Source of the DNA: Ziziphus jujuba
Lineage: Eukaryota > Streptophyta > Magnoliopsida > Rosales > Rhamnaceae
Length of the DNA: 64,000 nucleotides
Direction: 5' to 3'
Assembly (NCBI RefSeq): GCF_031755915.1
Contig: NC_083388.1
Span: 29,301,001-29,365,000 of the forward strand
The position numbers and the translations under genes are program-made. Numbering within the stretch: the stretch's first letter is position 1; every line of letters starts with the position of its first letter. The notes beneath the pieces were generated by a model. It saw nothing but the letters and a program-made list of their open reading frames with translations, was not told where the DNA came from and did no database searches. Below are positions 56,683-64,000 of this stretch, in pieces.

Positions 56683-57405
56683 TGTGACGACCAATGTGAT
56701 CGAGTATGGAGCACTGGTAGGCTACCTAGTATCTAATCCCACATCACCTAGGTGTGGAATAGGGGATGGTTCAAATGTTAGTATGATTACTATCACAATG
56801 TTGAGACCTTTTCAAAGCCGTTGGCTTCGAGATTCAAAAAAACTCTGAAGTTAAACATACTCAGGCGAGAGTAGTTCAAGGATGGGTGACCTTTTGGGAA
56901 GCTCTGAACAAAAAATTTCATACCAAATGCAATGGCTAAATTACCAACAATATTGGTAGAGAGTGACACGTCTGTAAGTGAAGACGGGGTGCTACAAATG
57001 GTATCAAAGCCTATGCTCAAATCGAATGTTTAACATGAGTACGAATGGTACCAAAACTCGTAGCCAAATCGGAAGTGTACCAAATGAGGACATTGGGCCC
57101 TAAGGGAGGTGGATTGTGATGATCAGTGTGGGCGGGTGAAGGGCATTGGTATGCTATCTGGTGTGGAACAGAGGATGATTTAAATATAATAATAGTCACT
57201 TTCAAAACATAAACATCAACTTTTCAAAGTTGTTGGCTTCAGGGTTCGAAAGAGTTTCGAAATTAAGGTTGCTTATGGGAGAGTAATCCAAGGATAATGA
57301 CGTCCTAGAAACTCTGAACAAAAAACCTTATGCCTAGTGGGGTGAATAATTAGGAACAGTATCAGTAGAGAGTGACAGATTAGCCTATGGAAGCAAGGTA
57401 TTACA
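56683..57405 (+). mobile_element. Cassandra-like TRIM, right arm (723 bp)
   Basis: 5' LTR 56683-56996 (314 bp), primer-binding site TGGTATCAAAGC at 56999-57010 (one mismatch from the initiator-Met site), short internal part, purine-rich tract TAAGGGAGGTGGA at 57101-57113, and 3' LTR 57115-57405 (291 bp). The 5' LTR retains the 5S-like stretch GAAGTTAAACATACTCAGGC, GAGAGTAGTTCAAGGATGGG, TGACC (about 56847-56891), matching the 5S internal promoter region (box A, intermediate element, box C). In the 3' LTR this stretch is much more decayed. Flanking 5-mers AATTG and ATTAT are not a clean duplication. Copy in the opposite arm: 54824-55538. Confidence 0.78.
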
Positions 57406-57814
57406 ATTATATCAGAAGCAAACAACAAAAGAGAATTCTAAAATGGGTTATAATGCTTCAAAAGAATAAAATGACTTTAATAAAAATAAAATTTAATGAA
57501 AAAATAGAAACACTAAAAAGAAACTTGTCTATGAAATAAATGGATCAAATGAAAAAACAAATAAAATAAAACTATGCACTTGAAGAACTAAAACTGAGAG
57601 AAAGAAGCGATGATATTTGTGGAAATTTTTAGGTATGTCAAAAATAACGCTTGGACCGCTTTTGTATAGGCACCAACATAAGCTTCTAGATAACTAATAG
57701 GCTTGAGCAAATAAATTCGACATTGATAAAAATTCCCTAAATATTATTAAAATTGTATTTATCCAGAATTTTCATCCCTCTTTTAAAGTTCATATTTATT
57801 TAAAGGTAAATTGC

Positions 57815-58435
57815 ACTTTGATACTATAAAGAATTTTAGAATAAGAAGATGAAAGAGAGGAAAATGAAAAAAACATTATTTTTTCTTTGTCTGATTTCAA
57901 AAAAAAAAAAAAAAAACTTTTATTTTTTAAAATTTGGTCTTTTCTTTTTATGTTTATTTTAGGGTACCATAAATAATTTTAGAATAAAAAGATGGAAAAG
58001 AGGAAAATGAAAAACTTTATTTTTTTAGTCTAATTTAAAAAAAAAATTATTATTTTTATTTTTTAAAATTTGGTCCTTTTTCTTCTTTTCATATTCTGGT
58101 TTTTTTTATGTTTATTTAAGGATACCATAAAGAATTTTAGAATAAGAAGATGGAAAAGAGGAAAATGAGAAAACTTTATTTTTTTAGTCTAATTAAAAAA
58201 AATTAATTATTTTTATTTTTTAAAATTTGGTCCTTTTTCTTCTTTTCATATTCTGGTTTTTTTTATGTTTATTTAAGGATACCATAAAGAATTTTAGAAT
58301 AAGAAGATGGAAAAGAGGAAAATGAGAAAACTTTATTTTTTTAGTCTAATTAAAAAAAATTAATTATTTTTATTTTTATAAATTTGGTCTGATTTTCTTT
58401 TTCTTTTTTTTTTGTTTGGGCTTAAAAAATATTTT
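57815..58435. repeat. Minisatellite of about 157 bp, four copies (right arm)
   Basis: Copies start near 57815, 57963, 58121 and 58278, each with TACCATAAAGAATTTTAGAA, TAAGAAGATGGAAAAGAGG, a T-rich segment and AATTTGGTC. The last three are spaced about 157 bp. The left arm has only about two copies (54170-54420), so copy number changed after the inverted duplication arose. Confidence 0.8.
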
Positions 58436-59318
58436 TAATTTTTGCTCTGGTAAAATTTTTTTATTAGACAAAAATTTTTAATTTTATTTTAATTTTAATT
58501 TTGGTCTAATTTTAGGTTCAAAAATATTTAATTACGATTGTGGGTATTTTCATTTAATTAAGGACACAGTTTCCAAACAAAAAACCATAAATATAAATGG
58601 AAAAATAACTAATGTATTTTTGCAAGTTCTGTGGTTATGTGCAAGTGAGAATCAAGCGATCAATCCCTGCTCATGGGAGAGAGAATTTTGACATTCCTTT
58701 TGTATATTCTACATTAATTATTCCTATTACTATATTTTATCTTTTGTAAGCTCTACAAATAGAACCTGTTGGTGTTTGTATGAGCATTGATCAAAGACTT
58801 TAGGTAACAATGAAAATATTTCCATTTCTTATTCTCTTATATTTTGTTTACCTTTTCTAAAAGCTTCTTCAACTTTCTCTCATGGTTGGAAAAATAAGGA
58901 ATGGCAAAAAAACACATAAACAGTACGTACGTGCATAAATCATTTAATTTATTCAAAAATATGGAGAAAATTTTAGTAAAAAGAATAAGTGATTGGGGAG
59001 TTTATAAAATTAATATATACGTATAACATTTATTATAAATTAAAAAATACAGGTACTAAATATACATTAAAATTATTTACTTTTAATATAAAATGATAAA
59101 AATGTAACCATGAGAAATAATAGTTAATATAGTAAAAAAATAAAAATAGAAAATTTACTAAAAAGAATAAAAGACTAAAATAAAAAATCTCTTTTATACA
59201 CCTTTTTTTTATGCTATTGTAAAAGAGAAAATAAATAATTGAAGATGTTTAGCTTTTCAAAAATTTATGTCTTTTTTTTTCTTCATTTCTGCAATATGTT
59301 TAATACACATTTTAAATT

Positions 59319-59770
59319 TTTGCTTAAAAAAATTATTCTTTTTTTTTTTTGGTACATTTGAAATTGATACAAAAAATGGAATTTTTTCTAAATGCTTATT
59401 ATTTGCAAATTTATTCATATAATTCATATAATAATTATTCTATTATACTGAGTATACCCAAGTGAGTATATACAGTAATTAATATTAATTATTAATAAAG
59501 GGTATATAATGTATATATACTAAGATATAATAAAATAAGATAATAACATAAGGATATAGTAAGGAATCCATAATATAAGAGTCTATAGACTAATATATAT
59601 ATATTTTTAATATATTTAATATATATTAAATAAAAAAATAAAATATTATAAGCCTGTAAGGTATATAATAGACCAGAATATACTGAGTACGTATATAATA
59701 TATTAATGTAAATCAAAATTGTAAATATGTAAATAAAATAAGTAAATAAATGAGCTTATTCATCTTTCTG
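59319..59770. other. AT-rich spacer, nothing recognised
   Basis: Very AT-rich (TATATA runs), no coding or repeat family identified; separates the inverted repeat from plastid-derived DNA. Confidence 0.5.
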
Positions 59771-60247
59771 CATGCAATATATGTATGATAATTCACTTTT
59801 TTATTATGCAAATTATTCATTTTTGTTTTTCCTTTCGCGAAAAAATTCGTTATGATACGATCCGAAAAGAAAGATTCTTAGTAAAATCGGGGATTCTCGA
59901 GGGATATAGAAAGATACAAGACTCCCTCGCCCAATTTCATGGACGAAAGAGACAAAATTCACTCTTTTTATTTTATATGATAGAGATTTCCTGAGCTGAT
60001 TAGTAATCAGGGCTATCGATAAAAAAAAAAAAGCATCCACATGATTCTTTTTGCAATTTAATCTTATGTTACCAAAGAAAAATCCATTCTTGGAATTTTG
60101 ACTTTGCTTCCTATAAATTAAACAACTACTTGGTTACCACAAAACAAATAATAAATTTTTGATTTTATTAAATTTAATTATTTATTAAATATTAAATTAA
60201 GGATAAAATTAAGGATAAGGATATATGGCTCTCCTTAATTTTATTTT
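59771..60247. other. Probably plastid-derived spacer downstream of accD
   Basis: Contiguous with the accD-like sequence and compositionally like plastid intergenic DNA. I suspect the accD-psaI spacer but do not recognise a gene; short ORFs at 59785-60040 on both strands match nothing I know. Confidence 0.35.
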
Positions 60248-61940
60248 TTATTTCATTTTTTGATTCGAAGGAAAGAAAGCATGGAGCTGAAATAACTCAC
60301 ACAGAACGCCTTTTAAAGGATTACGTGGTATGATTGGATCGAATAAGCCCTCTTGGAATAAATATTCAGCTGCTTGTGCACTCTCGGGTACTATCTTATT
60401 CAATGTTTGTTCAATTGCTCTTTTCCACAAATGCAACATAGGCATTTGGTTTGGCAATAATGATATCTCCAAACATACCAAAACTAGCTGTTACCCCACC
60501 CATAGTAGGAGATGAAAGGAATGTCGCATAGAATAACTTATTATTTGATTGATAATAATATAATGCAGTAGATATTTTAGCCATTTGCATCAAGCTCAAG
60601 CTTCCTTCTTGCATACGTGCTCCTCCGGAAGCACACACTTGAATAAAAGGTAAAAAATTATTGGTAGCATGTTCGATCAAACATGTGATTTCTCGCCCAC
60701 TACCGATCCCATACTACCCTCCATAAACTGAAAGTCCATAACCCCGATTGCTACAAGAATACCATTTAGTCGACCTATGCCTATTTGAATAGCATAAGTT
60801 AATCATGTCATTCTTTGATTAAAATCAATATGATTGTCATATGGTTCCTCCCGTGAATGAAATTTTATGAGATCCTTAAAGACCATGTCTTCATCCAGAG
60901 GCTTCTAACTACTATGATCAACCGAACTTTCGATTCTATCTAAGCTAGTCATCTTCAAATGACGTCCACAATGTTCATAAATATTCATTTGAAATTTAAA
61001 AAATTTCTTATACTTTAATCCATAACAACTTTTGTATTGCACCCATAAATATTTGTATTTTTTTGTTATCTCTAAATCACTTTTTCTGTTTCTTATTTGT
61101 ATTTGATTTAGAGAAAACACTAAATCATTTTTTCTTTCTTTTATTTCAGCTAGAGCTTTCTTTAATTTGTTTTCTTTTAAAATTTTATTTTATTTTAATT
61201 TGTTTTCTTTTAGTTGAGTTAGCGCTCTTTCCAAATCCTTTTTTCTTTTTCTTTTTTCAGTTAGAGCTCTCTTGAACTCTCTTTTTCTTAGAGTTTTTGC
61301 ACTATCATCCGTACTAGTTTGTATACTGCAACTCCCGCTTTTACTACTCTTATTTCTTTCGCCATGAATGTAACTATAAATGTAACTATCATTGGAATTG
61401 ACACCACTACTTAAAATATAATGATCGGTACTGATTTGAGAACGAAGATAGTTGTCAATGCAACTAGTAATATGATTATTCCAACCACATTTAGTATCAT
61501 ACATGTAACGATAATAGTGAGGATCGTCACTATTGGATACATTATTCGGATAACTAGAATTCTTATAACTATAGAAAGAACTTTTTGGTGCACTTAGAAA
61601 AGAACGATCAGTGTCAGTCTAAAAAATCTGATTTTCAATATCAAAATATATGGAGTAATAGTCCTTATTACTATCCCTAAAGAAAAAAGTTTGATCAGAT
61701 ATGAAATTTCAAATTTACCTCCTGACATCGACTCAATGATCAACATTACTGTAACTATAATTGTTACTCTCAATCCCATTAGGAATTTTTTTATTCATAT
61801 GATTTATAATTAGATCTTTATTTAGACTGGTATTTTCATTTTCAATAGGACCACCAAAACTATCCATTCATTTACTTAACCCACACCTGTATTCTAACCC
61901 CCTCCTAAACAACATCGAATCAAACCGACATTTTTCCGTA
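60248..61940 (-). pseudogene. accD: accD, plastid-derived (NUPT): acetyl-CoA carboxylase carboxyltransferase beta subunit
   Basis: In plastids this protein forms the carboxyltransferase half of acetyl-CoA carboxylase for fatty-acid synthesis. Seen on the minus strand, N to C: start-like EKCRFDSMLF and EYRCGLSK with ACG (61938-61940) in place of ATG and a TGA; SFGGPIENENTSLN; a Lys/Glu-rich repeated insertion (61130-61300); a zinc-ribbon region [18 protein letters not shown]…IYEHCG, where two of the four expected Cys are Tyr; [39 protein letters not shown] (the conserved carboxyltransferase core); [16 protein letters not shown]; and the C-terminal [18 protein letters not shown] and FQLHAFFP. 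Frameshifts (near 60415) and stops (near 60690, 60800, 60905, 61735) show it is non-functional. Confidence 0.92.
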
Positions 61941-62575
61941 AAGCTTTCTTGTCCCTATTTACATGAAAATACAATAAATGAATAGTCATTTGATAAAAAT
62001 CATTTGAGTATTCAGATTAGAATTTAGAATCAAAATAAGCATATAAATCCAATCGCTAGGATTATTAGCTACTAAAAAGTAGTTACTGAAAAAAAAAAAA
62101 AAAGTGATTATCCCTTGCAAGAATCTGGAGTATCTCTTCTCTATATATGATAAAATAGGATGAAATCTTTTTTCAATTCAAAATAATTGAAAAGGGTTTT
62201 TTTTTATTATAAATAGCAAATAGCGAGTTCCTCCATGTTGTGTCAAATTCACATCGAAAGAAGAAAAAGTTGTTTTCTGATATGATTATGAAGAACCTTT
62301 TTTTGTAAAATCTCGCCTGCTAATCAATTTCTATTCCAACACAGAATCAAAAGGATAATATACAGGATGGGTAGAAGAAATTATGATACTCGACTCGATC
62401 CGTGATCCGAAACGGCAGGATAAAAGAATATATAAAATAAAAATATAATTATAAAAATGATAATTAAAATATATAATATAAAAAGTAAAAAAATACACCA
62501 ATCCTTAAGATCCATAGGATTAATTGTGGATCAAACACAACAATAGAAAATGCTAATATAATAGAAACGAACTAT
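61941..62575. other. Unassigned, plastid-like AT-rich stretch at the accD-rps12 junction
   Basis: No gene recognised. Includes TATGATACTCGACTCGATCC at about 62382, which has plastid character, and long A runs near 62093. The joint between the two plastid segments lies somewhere here. Confidence 0.4.
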
Positions 62576-63257
62576 CTTTTCTATATACTCTCCCCGGTTC
62601 CATTGCTACCGCAGGCTTTATGCAATCGATCGGATCATATAGATATCCATTCAACACAACATAGGTCATCAAAAGGATCTCGGAGACCCACCAAAGCACG
62701 AAAGCCAGGATCTTTCAAAAAATGGATTCCTATTTGAAGAGTGCATAACCGCATGGATAAGTTCACACTAACCTGTCAATTTGGGATCCAATTTGGGATT
62801 TTCCTTGGGAGGTATCGAGAAGGTATTGGAATGTAATAATATCAATTTATACAGATACATTTATACAGAAGAAAAGGGTCTTTATTGATTCAAACGTTGT
62901 ACCTATAGGATAGGGATAGGGATAGAGAAAGAGGAAAAAATTGAAGATTTTACATAACATAGTACTTTTGATCGTAAAACCAATCTGATTTATTTCGTAC
63001 CTTTCACTCAATGAGAAAATGAGTCAAATTCTATAGGATCAAACCTCTGGCACTTAAGCAATGATGGAAAGGAATAAAATAAAAAAAGAAAAGAAAGGGA
63101 AAAATAATAAAAAATAAGTAAAGTACAAGAGCCTAGATTCCAAAAGAATGAGAACATGACTGAATTGGTCCTAATGACTCTTTGGAATGGAGTGGAAGAA
63201 AGGAAGAGACTCTTGAATGAGGAAAAGGATCCAATGACTTCAAAAGAATTAAACAAG
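62576..63257 (+). other. Plastid inverted-repeat spacer upstream of rps12 exon 2 (NUPT)
   Basis: Contains blocks I recognise from the trnV-GAC to rps12 spacer of angiosperm plastids: TTTATGCAATCGATCGGATC (62619), AAAGCACGAAAGCCAGGATC (62693) and GAGTGCATAACCGCATGGAT (62740), followed by the region leading into the trans-spliced intron 3' half. Recognition is from memory; no alignment was run. Confidence 0.65.
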
Positions 63258-63322
63258 GAGTCGTATGAGATGAAAATCTCATGTACGGTTTTGTAGAGTC
63301 GTAGTAGGGGTGACTTATCTGT
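63258..63322 (+). other. Group II intron 3' end (domains V-VI) before rps12 exon 2
   Basis: The stretch GAGTCGTATGAGATGAAAAT, CTCATGTACGGTTTT resembles domain V of the rps12 intron 1 3' half, which in plastids is joined in trans to the 5' half. It is followed by CTTATCTGTCAACTTTTCC leading to the exon. A copy in the nucleus cannot be trans-spliced. Confidence 0.75.
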
Positions 63323-63330
63323 CAACTTTT

Positions 63331-63587
63331 CCACTATCACCCCTAAAAGACCAAACTCTGCCTTATGTAAAATTGCCAGAGTACGCTTAACCTCTGGATT
63401 TGAAATCACTGCTTATATCCCTGGTACTGGCCATAATTTACAAGAATATTCCGTAGTCTTAGTAAGAGGGGAAAGGGTTAAGGATTTACCCGTTGTGAGA
63501 TATCACATTGTTCGAGGAACCCTAGATGCTACCGGAGTAAAGGATCGTCATTTGTATCATTTGATGATGCCATGTGAATCGCTATAA
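63331..63587 (+). pseudogene. rps12: rps12 exon 2, plastid-derived (NUPT), missing its 3' junction
   Basis: Encodes the middle/C-terminal part of plastid ribosomal protein S12: [73 protein letters not shown], then intron-like sequence read through to TAA 63585-63587. The expected end of exon 2 (Arg-Gln-Gln-Gly-Arg-Ser) and the first bases of intron 2 are missing: the sequence jumps from GATCGT to TTGTATCATTTGATGATGCC. The frame is open, so decay is mild compared with accD. Confidence 0.92.
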
Positions 63588-64000
63588 ACATGTGAAGTGT
63601 ATGGCTAACCCAATAATGAAAGTTTCATAAGGGAACTGGAGCAGGCTACCATGAGACAAAAGATTTTCTTTCTAAAGAGATTCTATTTGAAACTATTATA
63701 TGTCCAAGGTCCAATATTGAAATAATTTTAGAGTTTTCCTTGACTTGGTCCATGTCAACAAACAATTCAAAATGCATCAACTTTTTTAGAACAGGTCCGA
63801 GTCAAATAGCAATGATTCGAAGCACTTCTTTTTACACTATTTCGGAAACCCGAAGACTCAATCGTATGGATATGTAAATACAAGATTTCCAATCCTAGAA
63901 GGAAAAGGAGGGGAACAGATACTCAATTTAAAGTGAGTATATAGAATTCCATACTCGATCTTATAGATACATATAGAATTCTGTGGAAAGCTGTATTCGA
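63555..64000 (+). other. rps12 intron 2 (group II), plastid-derived, runs off the window
   Basis: Matches, from memory, the cis-spliced rps12 intron 2: TGCCATGTGAATCGCTA, GTGAAGTGTATGGCTAACCC, GGAGCAGGCTACCATGAGAC, AACAGGTCCGAGTCAAATAG, ATACATATAGAATTCTGTGG. The 5' splice junction is deleted. Exon 3 would lie just beyond the window. Confidence 0.8.

Larger units (their letters stand above)
52915..59318. repeat. Large inverted repeat (about 2.9-kb arms, 539-bp spacer)
   Basis: Left arm about 52915-55839 is the inverse of the right arm, about 56379-59318. Matching landmarks: GAAGAAGCTTTTAGAAAAGG (53356) with its inverse near 58852; CTCACTTGCACATAACCAC (53580) with its inverse near 58632; CCACAACTTCCACAAATAC (55808) with its inverse near 56396. 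Arms differ by scattered substitutions and indels: a ~250-bp block near 53600-53870 is only in the left arm, and extra ~157-bp repeats are only in the right. Each arm carries a Cassandra-like element. Boundaries were estimated by eye. Confidence 0.88.

Noticed and set aside
56847..56891. A genuine 5S rRNA gene
   Set aside because: Only the internal control region resembles 5S, the ends are unlike 5S, and it lies inside paired LTRs with a primer-binding site: a Cassandra-type element.
60248..61940. Functional accD gene transferred to the nucleus
   Set aside because: Stops, frameshifts, ACG in place of the start and two lost zinc-ribbon Cys; no transit-peptide exon seen upstream.

Overview
This window is nuclear, repeat-dominated plant DNA, most likely from a dicot. 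It holds plant-type Ty3/gypsy and Ty1/copia LTR retrotransposons with initiator-Met tRNA primer sites (TGGTATCAGAGC), a CACTA (En/Spm) transposon, two copies of a Cassandra-like TRIM with a 5S-rRNA-derived segment, and decayed plastid DNA (accD, rps12) at the right end. I see no intact host gene, no tRNA gene, no CRISPR and nothing bacterial. Element names A, B and D are mine.

Layout. 1-20021: 3' part of a family-A gypsy element whose gag-protease ORF runs into a tandem array of ten near-identical units (1758, 1796, 1809 or 1812 bp), each made of a short polyprotein tail plus one LTR. 20022-21579: minus-strand copia 5' end (gag fragment, leader, PBS, LTR). 21580-21757: stub of another family-A LTR. 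21758-37770: old, dead gypsy element B with domains in the normal order gag-PR-RT-RNaseH-IN and a 2406-bp internal tandem duplication. Inside B, at 29690-35448, lies a structurally complete family-A element with a TACTT target-site duplication. 37771-47083: 3' part of a CACTA element (DUF4218, DUF4216, Transposase_24-like and Ulp1-like remnants, subterminal repeats, 3' terminus), interrupted at 41658-44541 by rearranged family-A element D (CTTGG duplication). 47084-52914: AT-rich intergenic DNA with diverged LTR-like repeats and a copia RNase H fragment. 52915-59318: a large inverted repeat with about 2.9-kb arms and a 0.54-kb spacer, one Cassandra-like element per arm. 59770-64000: decayed plastid DNA joining accD to the rps12 exon 2 region.

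The left half reads as a nest: CACTA, then B inside it, then family-A copies in B (one inside the polyprotein, one near the start of the 5' LTR), then copia in the latter, then the array-bearing element in the copia gag.

Most notable: (i) family A appears to be a non-autonomous gag-protease lineage whose polyprotein tail is a shuffled mosaic of integrase, reverse transcriptase and integrase fragments joined at 6-7-nt microhomologies, and this rearranged form is shared by independent insertions; (ii) its tail plus LTR has become a satellite-like array; (iii) element D carries an inverted gag block yet has a clean target-site duplication; (iv) the large palindrome could yield long hairpin RNA. 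All comparisons were made by eye and no alignment or database search was run.
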